NCBI GenBank assembly: GCA_023415655.1 | Contig: JAEZKD010000065.1 | Span: 1-34,076 of the forward strand | Reading direction: 5' to 3' | Length of the DNA stretch: 34,076 nt | Origin: Bacillota bacterium | GTDB lineage: Bacteria > Bacillota > Clostridia > Lachnospirales > Lachnospiraceae | Shown: one piece after another, positions 1 through 10,201 of the stretch | Numbering within the stretch: position 1 is the first letter of the stretch | How the letters are laid out: every line of letters starts with the position of its first letter | Made by a program: the position numbers and the translations under genes | Notes under the pieces: generated by a model | The model's database searches: none | What the model saw: the letters and a program-made list of their open reading frames with translations, nothing else | Told to the model about the DNA's origin: nothing

Positions 1-145
1 TGTTATAGGGTTGTGTCCGATCTTTCGACCTTACACTGTTCTATTTATTTTTGTTTCAATCAAATTTGCATTTGTTTGAAACTCAACGAATTTCAAGGTT
101 GTTTCACTGTTCAGTTTTCAAAGTACTTGACTGCTTTTTAGCAGC
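1..145 (-). other. Probable rRNA operon leader with boxA-like element
   Basis: Downstream of the tandem promoters the minus strand has a small hairpin (complementary GCTGCT and AGCAGTC arms around 131-147), then TACTTTGAAAA (115-125), which resembles the boxA antitermination sequence found ahead of 16S genes in Firmicutes. No coding potential is credible here: the only open frame is AT-rich and lacks a ribosome binding site. The 16S 5' end would lie left of position 1. Identity as an rRNA leader is inferred from promoters and the boxA-like motif only. Confidence 0.5.
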
Positions 146-151
146 TCGTTT

Positions 152-180
152 ATTCTATCATGTTGTTTTTGACTTGTCAA
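152..180 (-). promoter_or_regulatory. Downstream promoter (P2) of leftward rRNA-type leader
   Basis: The minus strand carries a perfect -35 TTGACA (175-180), a 17-bp spacer and a -10 TAGAAT (152-157). It lies 97 bp downstream of the first promoter in the same direction. Tandem strong promoters at about this distance are typical of Firmicute rRNA operons. Confidence 0.7.
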
Positions 181-248
181 GTATTTTTTTAAGTTTTTTG
201 AACTTTTTATTTTGCTTGATCAATTTCATCATTTCCAACAGCTTAGAT

Positions 249-277
249 ATTTTATCATACATTGATTATGTTGTCAA
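249..277 (-). promoter_or_regulatory. Upstream promoter (P1) of leftward rRNA-type leader
   Basis: On the minus strand a perfect -35 TTGACA (272-277) and a -10 TAAAAT (249-254) are separated by exactly 17 bp. It points off the left edge. Together with the second promoter downstream and the boxA-like leader it looks like the first of two tandem sigma-A promoters of an rRNA operon. The 16S gene itself is not in the window, so the target is an inference. Confidence 0.7.
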
Positions 278-422
278 TTATTTTTTTAAATTTTTCAAAT
301 TATTGCAACAATTTATCAAATTTGCGATGTTGACATTGTATCACATGGATGAAGCAATGTCCAGCTCCTTTTTCTGGTAAGTTATCAAAATCAACTTGAT
401 GCACTTAGACAAAAAAGAAGAA

Positions 423-510
423 CGGAGAAAGAGGGATTTGAACCCTCGCGCCGCGCGAGCGACCTACACCCTTAGCAGGGGCGCCTCTTCAGCCTCTTGA
501 GTATTTCTCC
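423..510 (-). tRNA. tRNA-Ser(GCU)
   Basis: The minus strand folds as a class II tRNA of 88 nt. The acceptor stem pairs GGAGAAA with TTTCTCC, with discriminator G. The anticodon stem CCCC/GGGG-type arm encloses the loop CTGCTAA, giving anticodon GCU, which reads AGC and AGU serine codons. A long variable arm with a GC-rich hairpin follows, and the T arm contains GGTTCAAAT. The 3' CCA is not encoded, so it must be added by tRNA nucleotidyltransferase. A T-rich run directly downstream (about 406-416 read on the minus strand) may terminate transcription. Confidence 0.95.
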
Positions 511-569
511 GTATCTGAATATAAATTCAATATTCAATTTACTGACTCAACTACGCCAGTGCAAGAAGT

Positions 570-598
570 AGTATAGCAAAGAGAAACCTGTTTGTCAA
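570..598 (-). promoter_or_regulatory. Promoter of tRNA-Ser
   Basis: The minus strand has -35 TTGACA (593-598), a 17-bp spacer and -10 TATACT (570-575), an almost perfect sigma-A promoter. Transcription would start near 563, giving about 50 nt of 5' leader before the tRNA at 510. No other gene lies downstream before the tRNA. Confidence 0.75.
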
Positions 599-599
599 T

Positions 600-1060
600 A
601 ACTTTTCAAGACTTTTTTAGAGAAATTAACTGGTAAATTATAGGTGCTGACTAAAAAAAACACTTCTTACTGCGTACAACTACTAATTGAACCAGTAACC
701 TACACCTTTAAATACTACCTTTCGCTAAGAATTCAATGATCATTGGAAAGATATCAGATTAATTTGACTGTTAGATAAAATAATTGATAATAGTAGTATT
801 AACTTTTGTTCATACCTAATACAAATATAATATCATATCTATTTGTAGCATTAGTAATATAATATAGATGTTTAATCTCCATCTAAAACACTACCATAAA
901 CTATAACTACTGAACTAATATATATATAATTGCACATACATTTTATCATGGTGTGGTAGTAATCAGAGCATTGCAGAACCCCTATAAAGCATTCTATATA
1001 CAAGTATATCAGTAACAAAAAAATCAATCTTACCACCCATGTACTTTTTAAAATTAATAC
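600..1060. other. AT-rich intergenic stretch, nothing recognised
   Basis: About 460 bases between the tRNA-Ser promoter and the 3' end of the Rrf2 gene. It is very AT-rich with short TA-repeat runs (near 918-930). I find no open frame with a ribosome binding site, no RNA gene and no strong stem-loop. A run of seven T on the minus strand at about 1018-1024 follows the Rrf2 gene and could help termination, but no convincing stem precedes it. Confidence 0.5.
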
Positions 1061-1498
1061 CTAGATCATATAGTTACTACTTGTAAGTTTTTTATGACGT
1101 TCTACCAAATCCTCAAGTGTAATATGTTCTACCACCTGATCTACCGCTTCGTTAATCTTTTCATATACAAAATATGTTGCACAAGCACCAAAACGCTCAC
1201 ATTCTTTTTCTTCCTCAATAACACATGAGACTGGAGCTAAACTACCTTCAATTAACTTGAGAATGGAACCAACTGTATACTCCTTAGGTTCTCTCGTTAA
1301 GCGATATCCTCCTTGTGAGCCACGATAGCTCTTAACAAATCCAGCTCTACTTAACTGAGTTATGATTTGTTCTAAGTATTTATCTGATATTTCCTGTCTC
1401 TGCGCAATACTCTTAATGGTTACATAATCTCCTGTATTATGTAGTGCCAAATCAAGCATTAATCTCAATGCATATCTTCCCTTGGTAGAAATCTTCAT
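1061..1498 (-). CDS. Rrf2-family transcriptional regulator (IscR/CymR-like)
   Basis: A 145-residue DNA-binding regulator. Residues 1-60 form the winged helix-turn-helix typical of Rrf2 proteins (MKISTKGRYALRLML start, then a recognition helix around YLEQIITQLSRAG and a wing around GSQGGYRL). Three cysteines at 92, 100 and 106 sit where IscR-type members bind an Fe-S cluster, so redox or iron-sulfur sensing is plausible; CymR-type members lack this triad. The start codon at 1498 has a GAGGAG ribosome binding site that overlaps the TAG stop of the upstream fumarase beta gene (gap 12 nt), so the two are probably co-transcribed and translationally coupled. Target genes are not known from sequence; fumarase, itself an Fe-S enzyme, or the gene's own operon are candidates. 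The family call is sure, the ligand is inference. Confidence 0.9.
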   Translation of the reverse strand: MKISTKGRYALRLMLDLALHNTGDYVTIKSIAQRQEISDKYLEQIITQLSRAGFVKSYRGSQGGYRLTREPKEYTVGSILKLIEGSLAPVSCVIEEEKECERFGACATYFVYEKINEAVDQVVEHITLEDLVERHKKLTSSNYMI

Positions 1499-1510
1499 CT
1501 TATCTCTCCT

Positions 1511-2065
1511 CTACTTTCTATTTATAAAATCATTAACAGCTGTTTCATACATGTTATTTCCATTGGAATCAATTACTACAATTACTGGTAGGTTTTTTAC
1601 TTCCAGTTTACGTATTGCCTCTGTTCCTAAATCTTCATAAGCAATGATCTCAGATTTAACAATACATTTGGATAACAGAGCACCTGCTCCTCCAACTGCA
1701 GCAAAATAAACTGCATTATTCTTTCTCATCGCTTCAATTACCTGATGATTACGTTTTCCTTTTCCAATCATACCAAGAAGTCCACGATTTAATAATTCAG
1801 GAGTATATTTGTCCATTCTACTACTAGTTGTTGGACCAGCAGATCCAATTACCTGACCTTCTCTCTCTGGAGTAGGACCAAGATAATAGATTGTTTGATC
1901 CATGATATCTATCGGCAAATTTTCTCCCTGTTCTAAGCTTTCCAACATTCGTTTATGCGCTGCATCTCTTGCCGTATATATGGTACCCGTAAGATAAACG
2001 TAGTCTCCAGCTTGAAGTGATACTGACACTTCTTTGCTAAATGGAACCTTGATGTGTTTTTCCAC
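1511..2065 (-). CDS. fumB: Class I fumarate hydratase, beta subunit
   Basis: Beta subunit of the two-subunit, oxygen-sensitive fumarase that hydrates fumarate to L-malate; it corresponds to the C-terminal domain of single-chain class I enzymes. The sequence shows the family blocks LTGTIYTARDAAHKRM, YYLGPTP, IGSAGPTTSSRMD and FAAVGGAGALL. The longest open frame starts at ATG 2086, but an AGGAGG ribosome binding site lies inside it (2072-2077), 6 nt before GTG 2065, so I take GTG as the start, giving 184 residues. The gene follows the alpha subunit by about 90 nt and precedes the Rrf2 regulator. In related fermentative clostridia this enzyme serves malate-fumarate interconversion in an incomplete TCA pathway. 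The symbol follows common usage for the beta subunit and naming varies. Confidence 0.9.
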   Translation of the reverse strand: MEKHIKVPFSKEVSVSLQAGDYVYLTGTIYTARDAAHKRMLESLEQGENLPIDIMDQTIYYLGPTPEREGQVIGSAGPTTSSRMDKYTPELLNRGLLGMIGKGKRNHQVIEAMRKNNAVYFAAVGGAGALLSKCIVKSEIIAYEDLGTEAIRKLEVKNLPVIVVIDSNGNNMYETAVNDFINRK

Positions 2066-2157
2066 AGCCACCCTCCTTTCTTGCATGTATAATTAACAAT
2101 TTTATTCTTTTATCCACAATTTTAGATGATAACACGTTTTTTCAACTCTCTTACTTA

Positions 2158-3000
2158 CTAAATACTCCTCTTAATATGACGATTTACATGACAACATATA
2201 TTAACTGCAACTGGTAAGCCCGCAATATGAGTAGCATAGGTTTCAATATTTACACCAAGCGCAGTTGTATTACCACCTAATCCACCTGGTCCAATTCCCA
2301 TTTTATTTATTTGAGTTAAGAGATTCTTCTCAAGCTTTGCAATATGCTCAAACTTTGATGGTTCATTCAGGCTTCTTGTTAATGCTTTCTTTGCTAACAA
2401 TGCACTCTTTTCAAATGTTCCTCCAATACCAACACCAACAACCAATGGTGGACATGCATTGGGACCAGCAAGTTTAACAGTTTCTAGAACTGCTTGAACT
2501 ACCCCTTCGGTACCATCAGATGGTTTTAACATAATAATACGACTCATATTCTCTGATCCAAATCCCTTTGGTGCTACAGTAATTGTAACTTTATCACCTT
2601 TTACAATCGAATAATGAATAATTCCAGGCGTATTATCCTTCGTATTTACTCGAAGAAGTGGATCTGAAACTACTGATTTTCTCAAATAGCCTTCCTGGTA
2701 TCCTTGACGTATTCCCTCATTAATCGCATCTTCTAGAAAATCTCCCTCTATATGAACATCCTGTCCAACTTCAATAAAAACAACTGCCATTCCCGTATCT
2801 TGGCAAATAGGAATCGCATCCTGTTTTGCAATATTCATATTCTCTTCCAATTGACCAAGTATCTGTTTTCCAATCATTGATTCTTCTGATACTTTTGCAT
2901 TTAGAATTCTTGTACTTACGTCATCACCTAGTACTAAATTTGCTTCAATACACATCTCCTTAATATTTTGCGTAATAACTTCTGTATGTATCGTTCGCAT
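2158..3000 (-). CDS. fumA: Class I fumarate hydratase, alpha subunit
   Basis: Alpha subunit of class I fumarase, 280 residues, the normal length for the split enzyme. It carries the [4Fe-4S] cluster used for catalysis. Visible cluster-ligand cysteines are C66 (in PICQDTG), C183 (in GPNACPP) and C269 or C270 (in NICCHVNRH). Other family blocks are APKGFGSENMS near 143-153 and GIGPGGLGGNTTALGV near 235-250. The ATG at 3000 has an AAAGGA ribosome binding site at 6-nt spacing. The gene lies just downstream of the gyrA terminator and starts the fumA-fumB-rrf2 set. I saw no clear promoter in the 91-base gap. Confidence 0.93.
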   Translation of the reverse strand: MRTIHTEVITQNIKEMCIEANLVLGDDVSTRILNAKVSEESMIGKQILGQLEENMNIAKQDAIPICQDTGMAVVFIEVGQDVHIEGDFLEDAINEGIRQGYQEGYLRKSVVSDPLLRVNTKDNTPGIIHYSIVKGDKVTITVAPKGFGSENMSRIIMLKPSDGTEGVVQAVLETVKLAGPNACPPLVVGVGIGGTFEKSALLAKKALTRSLNEPSKFEHIAKLEKNLLTQINKMGIGPGGLGGNTTALGVNIETYATHIAGLPVAVNICCHVNRHIKRSI

Positions 3001-3044
3001 GAATGATCCTTTCTCTTTCTTACTATTGGATATTTATTAATATG

Positions 3045-3076
3045 AATAACGACAGCCGTCACCGACTGCCGCTATT
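3045..3076 (-). terminator. Probable terminator after gyrA
   Basis: Arms 3064-3076 and 3045-3057 pair over 13 bp on the RNA (three G-U pairs) with a 6-nt loop, 16 bases after the gyrA stop. The downstream U-tract is weak, so some read-through into fumA is possible. Confidence 0.55.
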
Positions 3077-3091
3077 TCAACTGGCTATTCC

Positions 3092-5746
3092 TTATTCTTC
3101 GTCTTGATCCTCAATATCTTGTATTGCACGATCAACAAGTTCATCTAATTCAGTAAAATCTTCATCAATTTCATCTTCACTTAAGAACTCTTCTGTTTCA
3201 GAATCATCTTCTTCTTCAGAATCATCTCCTGCTACCACGACTACTTCTTCTTCTTGAAGTTCTTCTTGCAGTTTTTTCAATACATCTTCCTCAGACTTTT
3301 GACTGCCTTCACGAACTTTAGCAAAACTTGCAACACGTATATCTTTTTCAGAATCAATATCAATTAGTTTTACTCCTGAAGTAATACGTCCTAGTTTACT
3401 AATACCATGAACAGCTAAACGAATTACAATACCTTCATTGGTAATAATAATGACTTCATTATCTTCATCAACAGCCTTTGCTCCAACAACGTTACCTGTC
3501 TTTTCAGTAATTTTATAGCACTTTACACCTTTTCCTCCACGACGCTGTGGTGTAAACTCATCTAAATCAGTCAATTTACCAAGTCCCTTTTCAGAAACTG
3601 TAAGAAGATATTTACCTTGAGTATTAATCTGCATTGCAACGACTTCATCATCACCTGTTAGATTCATACCAATAACACCCATAGAGGTACGTCCTGTACT
3701 TCTTACATCGCGTTCGTTGAATCGAATACACATACCATCCTTGGTTACAAGAATAATATCTTTTTGACTATTCGTTGTTTTAACTTCAATTAATTCATCA
3801 TCTTCACGTAGATTGATTGCCTGAAGACCAGTTTTTCGGATATTCTGGTATTCTTTAATCTTTGTCTTTTTAACAATACCAGCTTTCGTTGCCATAAATA
3901 AATATCTATTATCTTTATACTCTTTTAATGCGATAATTGCTGTAATTCTTTCATCAGGCATTAGCTGAAGTAAGTTAACAATCGCTGTACCACGTGCAGT
4001 ACGAGAAGATTCTGGTATTTCATAAGCCTTAAGACGATATGCACGTCCTTTATTGGTAAAGAACATGATATAGTGATGAGTCGTTGTCATAAATAAATCT
4101 TCAATAAAGTCCTCATCAATTGTCTGCATTCCCTTGATTCCCTTACCACCACGGTGCTGACTCTTAAAATTATCAATGGTCATACGCTTGATATAACCAA
4201 GCTTTGTCATTGCAATTACAGTATTTTCATCTGGAATTAAATCTTCCATCGATATATCAAATTCATCATAGCCAATGGATGTTCTACGTTCATCACCAAA
4301 TTTGTCACGAATCACTGTAATTTCATCACGAATTACACCAAGTAGTATTTTCTCATCTCCAAGAATTGCTTGATATTCTGCGATTCGACGTTCTAATTCT
4401 GCATACTCATCCTGTAACTTTTCACGTTCCAAACCTGTTAATGCACGAAGTCTCATATCTATGATTGCTTGAGCTTGTACATCATCAAATTCAAATCGTT
4501 CGATCAAACGTTCCTTTGCAATAGCACCACTCTTAGAAGAACGAATGATACTAATCACCTCATCAATATGATCAAGTGCACTTAGTAAAGCTTCTAAGAT
4601 ATGCGCTCTTTCTTGAGCTTTATTTAAATCGTAAATGGTTCTACGAGTAACAACCTCTTGCTGATGCTTTAAGTAAAGCCTTAACATATCAAGTAATGTT
4701 AAAACTTTCGGTTGATTATCAACCAATGCAAGCATAATAACACCAAAGGTATCCTGTAACTGAGTATGCTTGTAAAGCAAGTTTAACATAACATTCGCAT
4801 TGACATCACGACGTAACTCAATACAGATTCTCATACCCTCACGATCGGATTCATCACGTAATTCTGTAATACCATCGATTTTCTTATCACGTACTAATTC
4901 TGCAATTTTTTCAATTAATCTTGCCTTATTAACCATGTAAGGAAGTTCCGTAACTACAATACGATTCTTACCATTTTGCATTGGCTCAATTTCAGTTACT
5001 GCACGAACACGTATTTTACCACGACCTGTACGATAAGCGTCTTCTATACCTCTCGTACCTAAAATGGTAGCACCAGTTGGAAAATCAGGTCCTTTTACAA
5101 TCGTTAATAATTCCTCAATGGTTGTATCCTGATCATTTACTTTATTATCTATAATTTTAACAACAGCATCAATTATCTCTCTCATATTGTGAGGTGGGAT
5201 ATTCGTTGCCATACCAACAGCAATTCCAGAGGTACCATTTACTAAAAGATTTGGGAATCTTGATGGTAACACACGTGGTTCTTTTTCCGTCTCATCAAAG
5301 TTTGGATCAAAATCTACTGTATTTTTGTTGATATCAGAAAGCATCTCCATCGAGATCTTACTTAATCTTGCTTCGGTATAACGCATTGCAGCAGCACCAT
5401 CACCATCGACAGAACCAAAGTTACCGTGTCCATCAACCAATGGATATCTTGTTGACCATTCCTGTGCTAAGTTAACTAAAGCACCATAAATTGAGCTATC
5501 ACCATGAGGGTGATATTTACCCATGGTATCACCGACAATACGCGCACATTTACGATGTGGCTTGTCAGGTCCATTATTCAGCTCAATCATGGCATATAGG
5601 ATTCTACGCTGTACCGGTTTTAAACCATCTCTTACATCCGGAAGGGCTCTGGCTGCAATAACCGACATGGCATACTCGATATAGGATGTTTCCATAGTCT
5701 TTTTCAGGTCCACCTCTTGAACCTTGTCAAAGATATTCTCGTCCAT
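3092..5746 (-). CDS. gyrA: DNA gyrase subunit A
   Basis: The 884-residue breakage-reunion subunit of gyrase, which introduces negative supercoils in an A2B2 complex with GyrB. The catalytic tyrosine is Y123 in AAMRYTEARL. The quinolone-pocket segment YHPHGDSSIYG (78-88) keeps Ser84 but has Gly88 where E. coli has Asp87 and Bacillus has Glu. The C-terminal beta-pinwheel carries GyrA-box-like motifs QHRGGKG and QRRGGKG, which tell it from topoisomerase IV ParC. From about residue 815 the protein ends in a long, very acidic tail rich in Glu and Asp. It lies 53 nt after gyrB in the same direction and is followed by a stem-loop. It is longer than B. subtilis GyrA (about 821) mostly because of the tail. 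Confidence 0.98.
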   Translation of the reverse strand: MDENIFDKVQEVDLKKTMETSYIEYAMSVIAARALPDVRDGLKPVQRRILYAMIELNNGPDKPHRKCARIVGDTMGKYHPHGDSSIYGALVNLAQEWSTRYPLVDGHGNFGSVDGDGAAAMRYTEARLSKISMEMLSDINKNTVDFDPNFDETEKEPRVLPSRFPNLLVNGTSGIAVGMATNIPPHNMREIIDAVVKIIDNKVNDQDTTIEELLTIVKGPDFPTGATILGTRGIEDAYRTGRGKIRVRAVTEIEPMQNGKNRIVVTELPYMVNKARLIEKIAELVRDKKIDGITELRDESDREGMRICIELRRDVNANVMLNLLYKHTQLQDTFGVIMLALVDNQPKVLTLLDMLRLYLKHQQEVVTRRTIYDLNKAQERAHILEALLSALDHIDEVISIIRSSKSGAIAKERLIERFEFDDVQAQAIIDMRLRALTGLEREKLQDEYAELERRIAEYQAILGDEKILLGVIRDEITVIRDKFGDERRTSIGYDEFDISMEDLIPDENTVIAMTKLGYIKRMTIDNFKSQHRGGKGIKGMQTIDEDFIEDLFMTTTHHYIMFFTNKGRAYRLKAYEIPESSRTARGTAIVNLLQLMPDERITAIIALKEYKDNRYLFMATKAGIVKKTKIKEYQNIRKTGLQAINLREDDELIEVKTTNSQKDIILVTKDGMCIRFNERDVRSTGRTSMGVIGMNLTGDDEVVAMQINTQGKYLLTVSEKGLGKLTDLDEFTPQRRGGKGVKCYKITEKTGNVVGAKAVDEDNEVIIITNEGIVIRLAVHGISKLGRITSGVKLIDIDSEKDIRVASFAKVREGSQKSEEDVLKKLQEELQEEEVVVVAGDDSEEEDDSETEEFLSEDEIDEDFTELDELVDRAIQDIEDQDEE

Positions 5747-5799
5747 TCTATTTCCTCCGCTGTTTATCTATTAACTGAATACTAAAGTTAATTCAGACA

Positions 5800-7710
<1,911 letters not shown>

Positions 7711-7739
7711 ATCTATCCTCCTGCACAATAAGTGTTTGT

Positions 7740-8840
7740 TTATCTAGCTGTTTCCTCGATTTCTTCTTTTACTGAACCATTGGTTACTTTATAGATTTTT
7801 TCTGTTTTCATTCTTTTCGTTACAAACTCCTCCACACCTGTACATGTAAGGATAATTTGAATGTCCGCAATACTATCAAGTAACTGATTCTGTCTATTCC
7901 GATCTAACTCAGATAATACATCATCTAATAATAACACTGGTTTGTCCCCAGTTATCTTCTTCACTAATTCAATTTCTGATAATTTTAGTGACAAAGCAGC
8001 TGTTCGTTGTTGTCCCTGCGATCCAAATTTACGAATATCTCTATCATTTACATAAAAGCTCAAATCATCACGTTGAGGACCAACATTCGTAACCTTTAAT
8101 GCAATATCACGCTCTAAACTTTTCTCAAGCTTTGTAGCAAACTCATCTGCAGATGTATTAGGTTCATAAGCGATATAAAGATGTTCTCTTCCATCACTTA
8201 ACTTTTGATGAAGGTTAACTACAATCTCATTAATATTCTGCACAAACTGACTTCTCGCTTTTATAATTTGAGTTCCATAATTTACTAGTTGTTCATTCCA
8301 TACATAAATAGTATCCAATAAACCTTTGTTAAAACCAATCTGTTTTAATAAATTATTTCTTTGGTTAAGAACTTTGTTATAATTTATCAAATTGTGTAGA
8401 TAAACTCGATCTAATTGACATAATTCCATGTCAATGAATCGTCTTCTTTCACTTGGACCGTCCTTAATAATGGATAAGTCTTCCGGTGAAAAGAACACAA
8501 CATTTACAATTCCAAATAACTCTGCCGATTTCTTAATTGGGATACCGTCTATTGCTACTCCCTTTGGCTTATTTTTTTTCAAATGCATGTCCAATCGGTG
8601 AGTAATGGAATCACGTTCCACAAACATACGTATATGTGAATCTTCTTCACCAAGACGAATCATCTCTTTTTCTTTACTTCCCTTATGTGATTTTGTTGTT
8701 GCACAAAGAAAAATTGCTTCTAATACATTCGTTTTTCCTTGGGCATTATCACCATAAAGAATGTTATTTTCTTTCGAGAAACATAAAGAAAGAGTTTCAT
8801 AATTTCGAAAATTACTTAATTCAAGTGATTTTACAATCAT
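7740..8840 (-). CDS. recF: DNA replication and repair protein RecF
   Basis: A 366-residue SMC-like ATPase that helps load RecA at gaps with RecO and RecR. Walker A is GDNAQGKT at 30-37, the ABC signature region is KFGSQGQQRTAALSLKL, and Walker B is PVLLLDDVLSELD. Start MIVKSLELSNFRNY is the conserved RecF start; its ribosome binding site is weak. It lies 20 nt after the S4-domain gene and before gyrB, the classical dnaA-dnaN-recF-gyrB order. The small yaaB (remB) gene found between recF and gyrB in B. subtilis is not present here. Confidence 0.97.
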   Translation of the reverse strand: MIVKSLELSNFRNYETLSLCFSKENNILYGDNAQGKTNVLEAIFLCATTKSHKGSKEKEMIRLGEEDSHIRMFVERDSITHRLDMHLKKNKPKGVAIDGIPIKKSAELFGIVNVVFFSPEDLSIIKDGPSERRRFIDMELCQLDRVYLHNLINYNKVLNQRNNLLKQIGFNKGLLDTIYVWNEQLVNYGTQIIKARSQFVQNINEIVVNLHQKLSDGREHLYIAYEPNTSADEFATKLEKSLERDIALKVTNVGPQRDDLSFYVNDRDIRKFGSQGQQRTAALSLKLSEIELVKKITGDKPVLLLDDVLSELDRNRQNQLLDSIADIQIILTCTGVEEFVTKRMKTEKIYKVTNGSVKEEIEETAR

Positions 8841-8860
8841 TCTTGCACCAACTGTCTAAA

Positions 8861-9070
8861 CTATTTAACGATTGAAATCATTTCATTGTTGTACTCCACG
8901 TTATCACCGTCATACAACTTTTTCCCACGTTGAATTTCAACCTTACCATTCACTTTAACTAGACCATCAATAATAACTTCTTTTGCTTCTACACCAGATT
9001 CTACAAGTCCAGCAGCTTTTAAAGCTTGACCAAGCTTAATAAATTCTTCTCTTAAAACTATTTTCTGCAT
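8861..9070 (-). CDS. yaaA: S4-domain RNA-binding protein, YaaA family
   Basis: A 69-residue protein made almost entirely of an S4-like RNA-binding fold (FIKLGQALKAAGLVESGVEAKEVIIDGLVKVNGKVE). The gene is found between dnaN and recF throughout the Firmicutes and binding to RNA, possibly ribosomal, is suggested from the fold; the exact role is not settled. AAAGGAAG lies just before the ATG. It sits 18 nt after dnaN and 20 nt before recF, so it belongs to the same operon. The symbol is that of the B. subtilis homologue. Confidence 0.9.
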   Translation of the reverse strand: MQKIVLREEFIKLGQALKAAGLVESGVEAKEVIIDGLVKVNGKVEIQRGKKLYDGDNVEYNNEMISIVK

Positions 9071-9088
9071 AGCTTCCTTTCCGCAGTA

Positions 9089-10201
9089 TTAATAACCTGC
9101 AGCATTAAAACTTACCGGTAAAATCAGATAGATATAAGTCTCATTTTTATCCTTGATAAAGCATGGTGCCTTTGGATTAATTAGATAAATATCAATTTCC
9201 TCATCATCGATTACTCTTAATGCGTCAATTAAGAACTTAGGGTTAAATCCAATTAAAATATCTTTACCCTCTTTGGATATATCAATGTCTTCATTCATCG
9301 ATCCAATGGTTGTATTCACCTTTAACTCCATCGAACGATCGGAAATTCCAACAATTATTGGCTTTTTCTCATTTTCTTTGATTAACAAAGTCGCACGATC
9401 AATACAATTTAAAAACACTTTTTTATTAATCGTAACCTTTGTTTCATAATCTCCAGATAACATCTGGTCAATCTTAAAATATTCTCCTTCAATAAGACGA
9501 GATAACACAATGGTATCATTAAACTCAAATAGAATATGACGATCAGTAAAGAAAATATCTACTTCATCAGATAATTCTCCTGATAATATTTTACTAATTT
9601 CTTGAAGAGTTTTACCAGGAACAATCACTTTAATGGAATCATAGCTATTCTTTAACTCTACCTTACGAATGGATATACGATGGCCATCTAAAGATACAAC
9701 TCGTAATTCATTCTGATTAATTTCAAATAACTCACCAGTCATAATTTTATTACTTTCATTATCTGAAATTGAAAATACAGTTTGTCTAATTACTTCCTTA
9801 AGCGTAAATTGAGATAAAGTTACTGGAGATTGTTTTACGATCACTGGTAAGTTAGGGAACTCTTCAGAACTCTTGCCTGCAATTGTAAACTTTGATTTTT
9901 CACAAATAATTGTCGCCATGAAGTTTTCGTCTGTTTCAATTGTTACATCATTGTCTGGAAGCTTTCGTATAATCTCGGAAAATACTTTTGCGTTCATAGC
10001 AATTGTACCAGGTGATATTACATTACCTTTTACCACCGTTTCTATACCAAGTTCCATGTCATTTGCGATAAGTTTAATTGTATCATTTTTAACTTCAATA
10101 ATCATACACTCCAGAATTGGCATAGTAGATTTTGCAGGTACTGCTTTTAGAGCAATACTTACACTGTTCAACAGATCATTTTTTTGACAGATGATTTTCA
10201 T
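9089..10201 (-). CDS. dnaN: DNA polymerase III beta subunit (sliding clamp)
   Basis: A 370-residue sliding clamp that dimerises into a ring around DNA and tethers the polymerase. Three clamp repeats span the length. Recognisable blocks are the N-terminal LLNSVSIALKAVPAKSTMPILECM, SLDGHRISIRKV in the middle and the C-terminal tail ending YIYLILPVSFN. The ribosome binding site AGGGAG is separated from the ATG by 11 nt, and that spacer contains a perfect DnaA box (TTATACACA, 10204-10212), so DnaA bound there would cover the translation-start DNA. First gene after dnaA and the unwinding site. Confidence 0.98.
   Translation of the reverse strand: MKIICQKNDLLNSVSIALKAVPAKSTMPILECMIIEVKNDTIKLIANDMELGIETVVKGNVISPGTIAMNAKVFSEIIRKLPDNDVTIETDENFMATIICEKSKFTIAGKSSEEFPNLPVIVKQSPVTLSQFTLKEVIRQTVFSISDNESNKIMTGELFEINQNELRVVSLDGHRISIRKVELKNSYDSIKVIVPGKTLQEISKILSGELSDEVDIFFTDRHILFEFNDTIVLSRLIEGEYFKIDQMLSGDYETKVTINKKVFLNCIDRATLLIKENEKKPIIVGISDRSMELKVNTTIGSMNEDIDISKEGKDILIGFNPKFLIDALRVIDDEEIDIYLINPKAPCFIKDKNETYIYLILPVSFNAAGY

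Noticed and set aside
51..380. Open frame of 109 codons on the plus strand at the left edge
   Set aside because: It is Phe/Leu-rich translation of AT-rich DNA, has no ribosome binding site and runs antisense to the tandem promoters and leader.
9873..10187. 104-codon plus-strand frame opposite dnaN
   Set aside because: It is antisense to conserved clamp codons, with no start signals.
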